A stretch of DNA of 64,000 nucleotides from positions 3,038,001 to 3,102,000 of the forward strand of contig NZ_CP011112.1 in NCBI RefSeq assembly GCF_001190945.1. Reading direction: 5' to 3'. Position numbers and translations under genes: made by a program. The notes under the pieces are model-generated. The model searched no databases. It saw nothing but the letters and a program-made list of their open reading frames with translations, and was not told where the DNA came from. The DNA comes from Luteipulveratus mongoliensis. Lineage in GTDB: Bacteria > Actinomycetota > Actinomycetes > Actinomycetales > Dermatophilaceae. Below are positions 52,598 to 61,803 of the stretch, piece after piece. The first letter of the stretch is position 1; each line of letters begins with the position of its first letter.

Positions 52598-54820
52598 ATG
52601 AACGACGAGCAGGTGGGCGCCGGTGAGCACGGCGTCGAGGCCACGGAGGTTCGCCTCCTCGAGGGCCCGAACCTCTACTTCACCCGGCCGGCCGTCAAGA
52701 TCACCCTGTCTTTGCCCGGCCTTCTGGAGCTCGCGCCGGAGGAGATCGCGGCGCGTGCGGCCGGTCTCCACCTGCGCCGCGGCATTCCCGGCGAGCCGGG
52801 CGGCGAGACGCGCCAGCGTTACGTCATCCGCCTGGTCGAGAAGGTGCTGCGTGGCCTGGCGCGGCACACCGGCACCACTCGGCTCGGTGTCCGTGTCCGT
52901 CCGGGTTCGCAGCCCGACGAGATCGTGGTCGCCTTCCCCTGGAACACCCGCGAGCGGGCGACGACGATCGCTGCCCAGCTCGAGACGTTGTTGCGCGCCT
53001 GCCTGACTCACGCCATCGGCGACGAAGAGCTCACCAAGGCGGCCGAGGTCGTACGCGCGGTGCCGCCAGGTGAGCGAGTTCGGCTGCCGCGTCCCAAGAT
53101 TCCCGTCATCGCGATCACCGGCACCAACGGCAAGACGACGACGACGCGGATGATCGCGCACATCGGTATGACCGCTGGGCTGCGCACGGGATGGAGCTCC
53201 ACCGACGGCGTTCTCGTGCAGGGCGAGACGGTCGAGCCTGGCGACTACTCCGGTCCTGGTGGCGCTCGTACGGTGCTGGCTGCCCCTGGTGTGGAGCTGG
53301 CCGTGCTCGAGACCGCCCGTGGCGGGATGTTGTTCAAGGGACTTGGCGTCGCGCAGAACGACGTCAGCGTCGTGACCAACGTCAGCGCCGACCACCTCGG
53401 TGTGCAAGGTATCGAGACGGTCGACCAGCTCGCCGAGGTCAAGGCGATCATCACCAAGGTCACCAAGCCGGGCGGCTGGGTCGTGCTCAATGGCGACGAC
53501 CCACGCGTCTGGGCGATGCGCGCGGGCGCGAGCGGACAGCCGTGGTGCTTCTCGCTGAGCCCGGACTCACCTGCCCTGCGGGAGGCGTTGCAGGAGCACG
53601 GTCGGGGCATCACGGTCCTCGACGGCGACATCGTCGTGCTGCGGCCGGGACACGATGCCGAGCACCTCATCAGCGTGCTGGACGTCCCGGTGACACTCTG
53701 CGGTCTGTCCGAGCACAACACGGCGAACGCTCTCGCGGCGGCGGCCGGTGCGCTCGGTCTCGGACTCAGCAAGGACGCGGTGGCGCAGGGGCTGCGCACG
53801 TTCGCGCCCGACCCGCTCCTCAACCCAGGACGGATGAACGTCTACTCCTCGCCGTTGCCGGGCGGCGGCGCGGCCACCGTGATCCTCGACATGGCGCACA
53901 ACGAGGGCGGGCTCGACGCCCTGCTGCGGGTCGCCACCGGTCTGCGCCCTCCGGGGTCGCTGGTGCTGCTCGGTCTGGGCACCGGGGGTGACCGGACCGA
54001 CGAGATCCTGGTCAATCTCGGCGAGATGGCCGGCCTGCGCGCCGACCGGGTGCACGTGGTGCACAAGGAGCACTATCTGCGCGGCCGGTCGATGGCCGAG
54101 CTCGAGGCCTTCCTGCGCGAGGGGCTGACCCGCGCGGGCGTGATGCCGGTGACGTCCTGGGAGACCGAGCTCGAGGGCCTGCAGGGCATCTTGGCAACAG
54201 CCCGAGATGGTGACGTGGTCACGATCATGTGCCACTCCCACCGGGCGCAGCTGCACGACTGGCTGGTCAGTCACGGCGGGACGGTCGACGATGTCGCCGC
54301 CATCCGCCGCAAGGTGGTGGCGGCCCGCGGCGAGCACGAGCTCGAGGCGCAGATCGCCGACCTTTGGCTGGACAGCGACCCCGCCCGCCGTATCGCGGCA
54401 GCCGCCACCCTGCTGGAGTCGCAGCCGCAGGACGCGCGGCTGATGTTCGAGTACGCCGGCACCTTCGACAACGCGGGCGAGGAGACCACGGCGATCGACT
54501 GGTACGACCGCGCGGTTGCCGCCGGCCTGCGCGAGCCGCACCGTCACCAGGCGCTGCTCCAGAAGGCCTCCAGCCTGCGTCACCTGGGCCGCCACGACGA
54601 GGCGCTCCACGTGCTCGAGGAGGTCGCCAAGGACCGGCCGGACAGCCCGGCACTGGCGTCCTTCCGGGCGCTCGTGCTGCATGACCTGGGCCGCGACCCG
54701 GAAGCCTTGCGTGATGTCCTGCTCGCGCTGCTCACCCACGCCGGGGATCCCGACATCGAGATCTACCGCGGGGCACTCACCAGGTTCGTCGAGCAGGACT
54801 GGCCGACCTCGACCCGTTGA
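52598..54820 (+). CDS. CphA-related ligase lacking the ATP-grasp domain, with C-terminal TPR-like region
   Basis: 740 residues. Residues about 15-155 resemble the N domain of the CphA encoded nearby (RLLEGPNLYFTRPAVKITL against RLLEQRVYRGPNIW; RYVIRLVEKVLRGLA against FIERLREGTWLGHVT). A Mur-ligase module follows immediately: GTNGKTTTTRM at about 174-184, VLETARGGMLFKGLG, NVSADHLG, LNGDDPRVWAMR, LSEHNTANALAAA, DMAHNEGG. The ATP-grasp domain that sits between these parts in CphA is absent. Residues about 585-735 form helical TPR-like repeats (RLMFEYAGTFDNAGEETTAIDWYDRAVAAG, then DEALHVLEEVAKDRPDSPALA). It may be a partner or an arginine-adding half of cyanophycin synthesis, or use another substrate; that is inference. 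Confidence 0.8.
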   Translation: MNDEQVGAGEHGVEATEVRLLEGPNLYFTRPAVKITLSLPGLLELAPEEIAARAAGLHLRRGIPGEPGGETRQRYVIRLVEKVLRGLARHTGTTRLGVRVRPGSQPDEIVVAFPWNTRERATTIAAQLETLLRACLTHAIGDEELTKAAEVVRAVPPGERVRLPRPKIPVIAITGTNGKTTTTRMIAHIGMTAGLRTGWSSTDGVLVQGETVEPGDYSGPGGARTVLAAPGVELAVLETARGGMLFKGLGVAQNDVSVVTNVSADHLGVQGIETVDQLAEVKAIITKVTKPGGWVVLNGDDPRVWAMRAGASGQPWCFSLSPDSPALREALQEHGRGITVLDGDIVVLRPGHDAEHLISVLDVPVTLCGLSEHNTANALAAAAGALGLGLSKDAVAQGLRTFAPDPLLNPGRMNVYSSPLPGGGAATVILDMAHNEGGLDALLRVATGLRPPGSLVLLGLGTGGDRTDEILVNLGEMAGLRADRVHVVHKEHYLRGRSMAELEAFLREGLTRAGVMPVTSWETELEGLQGILATARDGDVVTIMCHSHRAQLHDWLVSHGGTVDDVAAIRRKVVAARGEHELEAQIADLWLDSDPARRIAAAATLLESQPQDARLMFEYAGTFDNAGEETTAIDWYDRAVAAGLREPHRHQALLQKASSLRHLGRHDEALHVLEEVAKDRPDSPALASFRALVLHDLGRDPEALRDVLLALLTHAGDPDIEIYRGALTRFVEQDWPTSTR

Positions 54821-54824
54821 GGGC

Positions 54825-55202
54825 TCAGAACTTCGCCGACCACCGCTCGAGGCGACCTGACTCGGGGCTGTAGGCGTCGTACACCCACAGCTGCCAGGCG
54901 CCGTCGACCTCCTCGTTGGAGATGTCCAAGGTGTAGTTCGCCGGCAGCGGCTGGTCGAGGTCTCGGCCGTCAGAGGTGTGCAGCCGGTAGTAGCTGCCGC
55001 CCGGAGCCTGCAGCCACAACGCGAGCCCACCGGCGTGCGGATGCGTCAGCTCGACCGCGACCTCCAGCTCGACCGGGTCGAGCCGGGCTACATCAATAGC
55101 CTCCAAGGACGTGGAGACCCACTCCTGGGGCTTGATGAGACCTGTTTGGCTGCAAGCGAACTCAAGCGCCGGCACGTGGTCATGCATGGGCGAGCCCAGC
55201 AC
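54825..55202 (-). CDS. Stand-alone P-domain (proprotein convertase P/homoB-like) protein
   Basis: 125 residues, 4 nt from the convergent ligase gene. The C-terminal 85 residues resemble the jelly-roll P domain usually attached to subtilisin-like proteases: VELEVAVELTHPHAGGLAL, LQAPGGSYYRLHTSDG, YTLDISNEEVDGAWQLWV and the end SGRLERWSAKF. There is no protease domain and no signal peptide, so the product would stay in the cytoplasm. Start uncertain: GTG 55202 has a TACGTC 6 nt upstream, ATG 55187 is five codons later. Confidence 0.62.
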   Translation of the reverse strand: MLGSPMHDHVPALEFACSQTGLIKPQEWVSTSLEAIDVARLDPVELEVAVELTHPHAGGLALWLQAPGGSYYRLHTSDGRDLDQPLPANYTLDISNEEVDGAWQLWVYDAYSPESGRLERWSAKF

Positions 55203-55210
55203 AGACTGGA

Positions 55211-55241
55211 CGTACGACGGTCCGCTCGCGTCCGTCGTACG
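55211..55241 (-). terminator. Hairpin after cphA
   Basis: Perfect 10-bp stem CGTACGACGG (55211-55220) with 55232-55241, 11-nt loop, 36 nt beyond the cphA stop. It would end the cyanophycinase-cphA transcript and isolate the P-domain gene. Confidence 0.65.
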
Positions 55242-55277
55242 AGCGACCCCTCCGACGCTGCACCACGACGGGTGAGC

Positions 55278-58154
55278 CTAGTGGTTCGACGACGCTGGTT
55301 CGGTGCTGTGGGGCTCGATCGCTGCACGGACCTCTGGGTCGTCGGCCGACGCGGCCGCGGTGGCCTGGTCCTTGAGCTCCTGTGCGTCCAGATCCGGATC
55401 GCCCGGCTGCTCCTCGTCGGTGCGCGATCCGGCCGTCGCCCGATGGGTGAAGTCCTCGAGCTCGGCGAGCACCCGGGCGTGCTTGTCGACACACAGCACG
55501 ACCACGTCGCCGGGATTGGCGAGCAGCACGGCGTGGCGTACGGCACTGATCTCGTCCAGCACGATCTCCACGTGGCGGCAGCGGACGCCGTCGGCCATGG
55601 CAGCACGGGCACCCTCAGCCACGAGCCGCGCGGCCTCGCCCTCGGGCCGACGTCGCAGGTTGTCGTCCTCGCGCACGACGAGCACGTCGAAGTGCTCGGC
55701 AGCGATCGCACCGAGCTCACGGATGTCCTCGTCGCGGCGGTCGCCGGCCGCGCCGATCATGCCGATGCGCGAGATGCGGTGGTCCGCCGAGCCCTGCCGC
55801 TGCTCGACGTAGGACTCCACGAAGTCGCCGAGCATCCGCATGCCGGGTGGGTTGTGGCAGTAGTCGACGAAGACCTCGATGTGGTTGACCTCGAGGCGGT
55901 TGAGGCGTCCCGGAGACTGGTAGTAGCTCGTGTTGAACGTCCGCAGCCCTTGCCGGATGTCGTGCAGCGGAGCGCCGAGGGCGAACGCCGCGCCTGTTGC
56001 GGCCATGGCGTTGGCGATGTTCATACGGGCGGCGCCGCCGAAGGTCGACGGCAGGAGGTGGGTCCAGGCCAGCGGCATCGACCGTCGGCCCTGCCGCAGC
56101 ACGATCATCTCGCCGCGGTCGGTGGGCTCGAGCACGACAGCGCGACCGCCGCGCCGACACTGCTCGTCGATGAACTGGCGCACGTCCGAGTCGGGTGGCT
56201 GCAGGCTGAACCACACGACTGTGCCGCTGCAGCGACGCCGCATCGCGCGGACGAGGTCGTCGTCGGCGTTGAGGATCGCGTAGCCGTCCCGGGGCACCGC
56301 CTCGACGACGACGGCCTTGACCTTGGCCAGCTGCTCGAGGGTGTTGATGCCGCGCATGCCCAGGTGGTCGGGCTGCACGTTGGTGACGATGGCAACATCG
56401 TTGCGGTCGTAACCCAGCCCCTCACGCAAGATGCCTCCGCGGGCGACCTCCATCACCGCGAGGTCGACGCGCGGGTTCTGCAGCACCATCCGGGCCGAGC
56501 GTGGACCCGAGGCGTCGGCCTTGATGACCAGCCGCTCGTCGATCACGATGCCGTCGGTGGAAGTCATCCCGACCTTGCGGCCGAGGCCCTTCATGATGTG
56601 CGCCAGCATGCGTGAGGTCGTGGTCTTGCCGTTGGTGCCGGTGACAGCGACGATCGGCACCCGCGAGGGAGCGCCCGGCGGGAACAGCAGATCGACGACC
56701 GGCTTGGCGATGAACTGCGGCTCACCCACGGTCGGGTGGGTGTGCATCCGGAAGCCCGGTGCGGCGTTCACCTCACAGATCGCGCCGCCGGTCTCACGCA
56801 CCGGTGCGGTGATGTCCGGACAGATGAAGTCGATACCGGCGACGTCCAGCCCGATCAAGCGGGCGGCCTCCTCGGCGATCTCGATGTTGTCGGGGTGCGC
56901 GTCGAACGTGCGGTCGACGGAGATGCCACCGGTCGACATGTTGCCCGTGCGGACCAGACGCACCATCTGGTCGGGCTTGGGCACGTCGTCCAGCTCGAGG
57001 CCCTGCTCGCGCACGAGCCCGACTGCCGTGTCATCCACCTTGATCCGGGTGAGGACCTTCTCGTGCCCCACGCCGCGGCGCGGGTCGGCGTTGGTCATCT
57101 CGACCAGCTCGGCCACCGTGTGCGTGCCGTCGCCGATCACGTGCGCCGGGACCCGCTCGGCGATGGCCGCCATCCGGCCGCCGATGATGAGGCAGCGGTA
57201 GTCACGTCCGGTGATGAACGACTCGACCTGGACGACTCCGCGCTTCGACTGGCCTTCAGCGACAGGGAACGCGGCGCGTACGTCGTTCTCGTCGTGCAGG
57301 TTGAGGCAGACGCCTCGCCCGTGGTTGCCGTCGAGCGGCTTGACCACGACGGGGTATCCGATCCGTCGCGCCGCGGAGACCGCTGCATCCGCCGTACGCA
57401 CCGACTCGGCCTTCGGGACCGGCAGGCCGGCCGAGCCGAGGAGGCGCGTCGTGAGGTTCTTGTCGCCGGCGATGTCAACGGCCAGGGCGGACGTACGGGA
57501 CGTCATGGTGGCGCGGATCCGTTGTGCGTGGACGCCCTGGCCGAGCTGGACGAGGGAGTGCTCGTTGAGCCGGGTCCAGGGGATGTCGCGGCTCGCGGCC
57601 TCCTCGATGATCGCCGCGGTCGAGGGGCCGAAGGAGAGCCGCTGCGCGCGGAGCTGGAAGTGCTCCATCGCCTCGACGAAGTCGAACTCCTCCTCCGCGC
57701 GCACGAGGTGGTTGACCAGGCGTACGGCCAGCTCGCCGGCGGCCAGTCCGACCCGCTCATCGGTGAAGGAGTAGACGACGTTGTAGACGCCGGTCTCTCC
57801 CTTGACCATGCGGGTCTTGCCACGACGCATGTCGTGACCGACCTCCTGCTGCAGCTGCAGGGCAACATGCTCGGTGACGTGCCCGAGCCAGGTGCCTTCG
57901 CGCAGCCGCTCGATGAAGCCGCCGCGATGGCCGCGCGAGCAGGTGTGCCCGTCAAGACCGGGCAGCCACTCGATGAGCTGGTCGGTGAAGCCGGGCAGCG
58001 TGTCGCTCGGATACCCCTCCAGCACACCGAGGTCGACGACGAGGTGGATCGCCGGCTCGTAGGACCAGATGTTGGGGCCGCGGTAGACCCGCTGCTCCAG
58101 CAGTCGTAGCTCGGGGGCGGCAGGTCCGGTGGGCACCGGTCGGTCGGTCGTCAT
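55278..58154 (-). CDS. cphA: Cyanophycin synthetase
   Basis: 958-residue enzyme that makes multi-L-arginyl-poly-L-aspartate, a nitrogen store. Order: N domain (1 to about 165), ATP-grasp (about 215-480; AGDKNLTTRLLGSAGLPVP, VVVKPLDGNHGRGV, AICEVNAAPGFRMH), and Mur-ligase domain (VTGTNGKTTTSRM near 504, VMEVARGGILREGLGYDRND, NVQPDHLG, VDYCHNPPGMRML). Classical CphA is about 870-900 residues; the extra length is an acidic, Ala/Glu-rich tail of about 60 residues. The ATG is at 58154; cyanophycinase lies 55 nt upstream in the same direction, so synthesis and breakdown are encoded together. Confidence 0.95.
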   Translation of the reverse strand: MTTDRPVPTGPAAPELRLLEQRVYRGPNIWSYEPAIHLVVDLGVLEGYPSDTLPGFTDQLIEWLPGLDGHTCSRGHRGGFIERLREGTWLGHVTEHVALQLQQEVGHDMRRGKTRMVKGETGVYNVVYSFTDERVGLAAGELAVRLVNHLVRAEEEFDFVEAMEHFQLRAQRLSFGPSTAAIIEEAASRDIPWTRLNEHSLVQLGQGVHAQRIRATMTSRTSALAVDIAGDKNLTTRLLGSAGLPVPKAESVRTADAAVSAARRIGYPVVVKPLDGNHGRGVCLNLHDENDVRAAFPVAEGQSKRGVVQVESFITGRDYRCLIIGGRMAAIAERVPAHVIGDGTHTVAELVEMTNADPRRGVGHEKVLTRIKVDDTAVGLVREQGLELDDVPKPDQMVRLVRTGNMSTGGISVDRTFDAHPDNIEIAEEAARLIGLDVAGIDFICPDITAPVRETGGAICEVNAAPGFRMHTHPTVGEPQFIAKPVVDLLFPPGAPSRVPIVAVTGTNGKTTTSRMLAHIMKGLGRKVGMTSTDGIVIDERLVIKADASGPRSARMVLQNPRVDLAVMEVARGGILREGLGYDRNDVAIVTNVQPDHLGMRGINTLEQLAKVKAVVVEAVPRDGYAILNADDDLVRAMRRRCSGTVVWFSLQPPDSDVRQFIDEQCRRGGRAVVLEPTDRGEMIVLRQGRRSMPLAWTHLLPSTFGGAARMNIANAMAATGAAFALGAPLHDIRQGLRTFNTSYYQSPGRLNRLEVNHIEVFVDYCHNPPGMRMLGDFVESYVEQRQGSADHRISRIGMIGAAGDRRDEDIRELGAIAAEHFDVLVVREDDNLRRRPEGEAARLVAEGARAAMADGVRCRHVEIVLDEISAVRHAVLLANPGDVVVLCVDKHARVLAELEDFTHRATAGSRTDEEQPGDPDLDAQELKDQATAAASADDPEVRAAIEPHSTEPASSNH

Positions 58155-58209
58155 GAGGTGCCTCCGGCAGTGCTCAACTCAGGGTCTCCTCATGCGAGGT
58201 GGTGACGGG

Positions 58210-59100
58210 TCAGTGGTGCAGGGCGGCCGCGGCGGTGGCCGTGTCGTGCCGGTCCTTCGACGAGGTGACCGCCGAATCGGCATAGCGCTCAACGAAATCC
58301 GTGAGCTGCGCGGTGTCGAGGTCGAACACTGCGCCGTAGGGGAGCGTGTGGACAATGGCACCGCTCACGAGGAGCGGAGCATCGCGCTTGGCGAGGTGCG
58401 CATCAGTCGTGGCTGCCCGTGCGTCGACGACGAACACGGCACCCGAACCGACGACCGACAGCTCGCGCTCGTCGGTGACCTCGGCCGCGGTGTCCTCGTC
58501 GATGCCCATGCCGAGCAGGTTGGGCGAGCCGGCAACGAGGGACAGCAGGCGGCCGTAGCGGGCACGCTGGTCGAAGTGCTGGTCCACGATGACGCCGGGC
58601 AGCAGCCCGAGTCCGGCTGTGAGCTGACTGGAGCGCTGGCGGGGAGTGACGCCCTCGTCGCCCATCGAGATCATGAACTGGCTCATCATCGAGGCGCCCG
58701 CGGAGGTGCCGGCGATCACCGACCCACGCTGGTACGCCGTCTCCAGCGCCTCCCCGAGCGGTGTGCCGACGATCAGCTGGGAGAGCTTCAGCTGGTTGCC
58801 ACCTGAGATGAAGACACCGGTCGCGGAGTCGATGGCCTCGGCGAGGGCCGGGTCGGAGCTGGCCAGCCGGTTGGACGGATTGATCGAGGTGACTTCGGGC
58901 GCGCCGAGCCGGGTGAAGATCGTGCGGTAGACATCGATGACCTCGTCGGGCACAGAGGACGCCGTCGGGATGATCACGATGCGCGACTTGCGACCGCCCG
59001 CCAGCCGGACGAAGCGCCGCAGCACGGTGACCCGACCGACCTTGTCCTCGGCGCCACCAATGATCAGTAGCGAGCGTCGGGGCCCTGAGATGTCAGCCAT
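58210..59100 (-). CDS. cphB: Cyanophycinase
   Basis: 296-residue serine exopeptidase of the S51 type that releases beta-Asp-Arg dipeptides from cyanophycin. The nucleophile is in GTSAGASMMSQFM, preceded by FISGGNQLKL; GGAEDK at the N-terminus and DQHFDQRARYGRL are family motifs. It is the first gene of the operon with cphA, with a leaderless start after a TAAACT box. Expression with cphA suggests a cycled store. Confidence 0.94.
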   Translation of the reverse strand: MADISGPRRSLLIIGGAEDKVGRVTVLRRFVRLAGGRKSRIVIIPTASSVPDEVIDVYRTIFTRLGAPEVTSINPSNRLASSDPALAEAIDSATGVFISGGNQLKLSQLIVGTPLGEALETAYQRGSVIAGTSAGASMMSQFMISMGDEGVTPRQRSSQLTAGLGLLPGVIVDQHFDQRARYGRLLSLVAGSPNLLGMGIDEDTAAEVTDERELSVVGSGAVFVVDARAATTDAHLAKRDAPLLVSGAIVHTLPYGAVFDLDTAQLTDFVERYADSAVTSSKDRHDTATAAAALHH

Positions 59101-59106
59101 GACGTG

Positions 59107-59112
59107 AGTTTA
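59107..59112 (-). promoter_or_regulatory. -10 box of the cyanophycinase-cphA operon (leaderless)
   Basis: TAAACT on the minus strand, followed by CACGTC (6 nt) and the ATG at 59100. It lies just outside the 3' end of serB (stop at 59110). Confidence 0.5.
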
Positions 59113-60414
59113 GGGGGCGGCGTCCCCGGCTGCCGGAGGGTGCGCGTCTGTGGACTCATCACCTGAACCTTCTGGACGAGCCTCCTCCTCCGGCCGAGGT
59201 CGCAGGCTCCCTCGGTCCGGCATCGTCGTCTCGTCGAGCAGGTCGGCTTCCTCGACCTCCTCGCGCGAGATCCCGAGCATGAACAGCACCGCGTCCAGGT
59301 GCGGGACGTTGACCGTCGTGTCGGCCTGCTGCTGCACGACAGGCTTGGCATTGAAGGCGACTCCGAGTCCGGCGATCGCCAGCATGTCGAGGTCGTTGGC
59401 GCCGTCTCCGACCGCCACCGTGCGCGACAACGGCAACCCCGCATCTGCGGCGAAGCGCTGCAGGGCGGTGGCTTTCGCTGCCCGATCCACCACCTCGCCC
59501 TCGACCCGGCCGGTCAGCCGACCGTCCTGCACCTCGAGCCGGTTGGCGTGTGCGTGGTCGATCCCGAGCTCCTGTGCGAGGGGGCCGACGATCTCGATGA
59601 ATCCACCCGACACCACCGCCACGGTGAAGCCGAGCCGCTTGAGGGTGCGGACCAGGGTCCGGGCACCGGGCGTCAGGCGTACGGCTGCGCGCACCTCGTC
59701 GAACACCGTCACTGGCAGCCCCTCCAGGGCCGCGACCCGCTGGTGCAGGCTCTCGGTGAAGTCGATCTCGCCGCGCATCGCGGACTCGGTGACCGCCGCG
59801 ACCTGAGCACCGCGTCCGGCGTGGTCGGCCAGCAGCTCGATCACCTCGTCCTGGATGAGGGTGCTGTCGACATCCATCACGACCAGTCGCCGTCCGCGCC
59901 GCGCCAGGCCTCCGGGGGCGACGGCGATATCGACACCGTGCGCCGTGGCGACCAGCGCCAGCTCGCGGCGCAGGCGCGGGACGTCAGCACCGGAGATGTC
60001 CAGCTCAAGGGTCGTGACCGGATCGCGCGACAGGCGCCGCACTCGGTCGATGTTGGCGCCGTGCTCGCTGATGCTGTGGGTCACGGCGGCCACCGCACCT
60101 GCTCGTACGGGCCTGCCGAGCACGACCACTGACACCCGACCGCTGCGGCGCGCGCGGTTGTCGCCCTGCCCGTGCTCGATGGCCGCGGCGAGACCGAGCT
60201 CGTCAGCCTTCGTCCGCAGCGTGGCTTCCACCTCAGCAGTGCTCGAGGACGGGTCCAGCAGCAGGCCCAGGGTGAGCTGGCCGCGTACGAGGTTCTGCTC
60301 GACGTCGAGAACCTCGACGTCGTGCGGTGCGAGCGCGGCGAACACCGTGCTCGTCACGCCGGGGCGGTCGGGTCCGGTCAGCGTGACGAGGAGAGTGGCC
60401 CGGGTGGAGGACAT
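59110..60414 (-). CDS. serB: Phosphoserine phosphatase (SerB2-like, two ACT domains)
   Basis: 434-residue protein. Residues 7-85 and about 93-165 are ACT-like domains (TLTGPDRPGVTSTVF first), followed by the HAD phosphatase: Asp181 and Asp183 in VVMDVDSTLIQDE, AVVSGGFIEIV, and VAVGDGANDLDMLA. It makes serine from phosphoserine; ACT domains suggest feedback by serine. After residue 390 there is a low-complexity tail (TMPDRGSLRPRPEEEARPEG) that is encoded by repeat copy 3 and is not part of the enzyme. ATG 60414 is chosen; ATG 60426 is four codons earlier. Confidence 0.94.
   Translation of the reverse strand: MSSTRATLLVTLTGPDRPGVTSTVFAALAPHDVEVLDVEQNLVRGQLTLGLLLDPSSSTAEVEATLRTKADELGLAAAIEHGQGDNRARRSGRVSVVVLGRPVRAGAVAAVTHSISEHGANIDRVRRLSRDPVTTLELDISGADVPRLRRELALVATAHGVDIAVAPGGLARRGRRLVVMDVDSTLIQDEVIELLADHAGRGAQVAAVTESAMRGEIDFTESLHQRVAALEGLPVTVFDEVRAAVRLTPGARTLVRTLKRLGFTVAVVSGGFIEIVGPLAQELGIDHAHANRLEVQDGRLTGRVEGEVVDRAAKATALQRFAADAGLPLSRTVAVGDGANDLDMLAIAGLGVAFNAKPVVQQQADTTVNVPHLDAVLFMLGISREEVEEADLLDETTMPDRGSLRPRPEEEARPEGSGDESTDAHPPAAGDAAP
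59175..59235 (-). repeat. Dispersed 61-bp palindromic element, copy 3 (inside serB)
   Basis: On the minus strand: GACGAGA, CGACGATG, CCGGACCGAG, loop GGAGCCTGCGAC, CTCGGCCGG, AGGAGGAG, GCTCGTC. Outer stem 6/7, inner stem 9/9 with one bulge. It encodes residues about 394-413 of SerB, and the reading frame runs straight through it. Confidence 0.85.
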
Positions 60415-60492
60415 GCACCAGATCATCGCGTGCCGCCGACCTGATGCGGCTGGACGCCCGGCATACGGGCGACCACCGACGGTTGCCGGGTC

Positions 60493-61764
60493 CTACTCCG
60501 GGACGGTGATGCCTTTGCCGACGACCGTGATGCCCGACTCGGTGACGGTGAAACCACGCTCCCGGTCGTGCTCCGGATCCACGCCGATGCTGACGCCCTC
60601 CGGCACGTGCACGTCCTTGTCGAGGATGGCGCGGTGGATCACTGCACTGCGGCCGATCTCGACACCGCTCATGAGCACCGATCCGCTCACCGTCGAGAAG
60701 CTGTGTGCTTTGACGGTGGGGGACAGGACCGAGTCCGTGACGACTGAGCCACTCACGATGCACCCCGGCGAGACGATCGAGTTGATGGCGATGCCTCGAC
60801 GGTTCGACGCGCCGGTGATGAACTTCGCCGGGGGATAGGGCCCGTAGCTGGTCATGATCGGCCAGTCGTAGTTGTAGAGGTTGAAGATCGGGTGGATCGA
60901 GACGAGGTCCATGTGGGCGTCGTAGAACGAGTCGATCGTCCCGACGTCACGCCAGTAGCCCCGGTCGCGGTCCTCGGCGCCGGGGATCGTGTTGTCGCGG
61001 AAGTCATAGGCGTACGCCTGCTGCTGGCCCACGAACCACGGCACGATGTCGCCGCCCATGTCGTGCGAGGAGTTCTCGTCGTCGGCGTCCCTGGTGACGG
61101 CGTCAATGAGGGCGTCAGCGCTGAAGACATAGTTGCCCATCGAGGCGAGGACCTCGTTGGGGTTGTCGGCGAGTCCGACCGGGTCCGAAGGCTTTTCGCG
61201 AAATGCGCCGATCAGTCGGTCCTGGCCCTCGGCGACCTCGATCACGCCGAACTGGTCGGCCAGCCCGATCGGCTGGCGGATCGCGGCGACCGTGGCTGCG
61301 GCACCCGACTCGATGTGCTGCTGGACCATGTCGCTGAAGTCCATGCGGTAGACGTGGTCGGCGCCCACCACGACGACGATGTCCGGCTTGTCGTCATGAA
61401 TCAGGTTGAGGCTCTGGAAGATCGCGTCGGCCGATCCGGCGTACCACTGCTTGCTCACGCGTTGCTGCGCGGGCACCGGCGTGACGTAGTTGCCGAGCAT
61501 CGTCGACATCCGCCAGGTGGTGGTGATGTGCCGGTCGAGGCTGTGCGACTTGTACTGCGTCAGCACCACCATCTTGAGATAGCCACTGTTGGCCAGGTTG
61601 GACAGCGCGAAGTCGATCAGTCGGTAGATCCCGCCGAACGGCACCGCAGGTTTGGCCCGGTCAGCGGTGAGCGGCATCAGACGTTTGCCCTCACCTCCGG
61701 CCAGGACGATTGCCAGGACTCGTGGACCTCCGGATGCGGCCATGGACAGACGATATGCGCTCAT
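60493..61764 (-). CDS. glgC: Glucose-1-phosphate adenylyltransferase
   Basis: Makes ADP-glucose for glycogen or maltosyl-phosphate synthesis. The 423-residue protein has [55 protein letters not shown] and the sugar-binding FREKP, then a left-handed beta-helix. ATG 61764 is used ([12 protein letters not shown]); ATG 61743 is an alternative. It diverges from glgA. Confidence 0.95.
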   Translation of the reverse strand: MSAYRLSMAASGGPRVLAIVLAGGEGKRLMPLTADRAKPAVPFGGIYRLIDFALSNLANSGYLKMVVLTQYKSHSLDRHITTTWRMSTMLGNYVTPVPAQQRVSKQWYAGSADAIFQSLNLIHDDKPDIVVVVGADHVYRMDFSDMVQQHIESGAAATVAAIRQPIGLADQFGVIEVAEGQDRLIGAFREKPSDPVGLADNPNEVLASMGNYVFSADALIDAVTRDADDENSSHDMGGDIVPWFVGQQQAYAYDFRDNTIPGAEDRDRGYWRDVGTIDSFYDAHMDLVSIHPIFNLYNYDWPIMTSYGPYPPAKFITGASNRRGIAINSIVSPGCIVSGSVVTDSVLSPTVKAHSFSTVSGSVLMSGVEIGRSAVIHRAILDKDVHVPEGVSIGVDPEHDRERGFTVTESGITVVGKGITVPE

Positions 61765-61790
61765 GCCCCGCTCATTGGAGCGGTTGGGCG

Positions 61791-61796
61791 TAGCGT
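61791..61796 (+). promoter_or_regulatory. -10 box of glgA (leaderless)
   Basis: TAGCGT ends 7 nt before the GTG at 61804. Confidence 0.4.
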
Positions 61797-61803
61797 CATC
61801 GGC

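Noticed and set aside
60892-61803. Upstream open part of the glgA frame
   Set aside because: It lies opposite glgC, and the GTG at 61804 has a -10 box at the right distance and gives the normal GlgA N-terminus.
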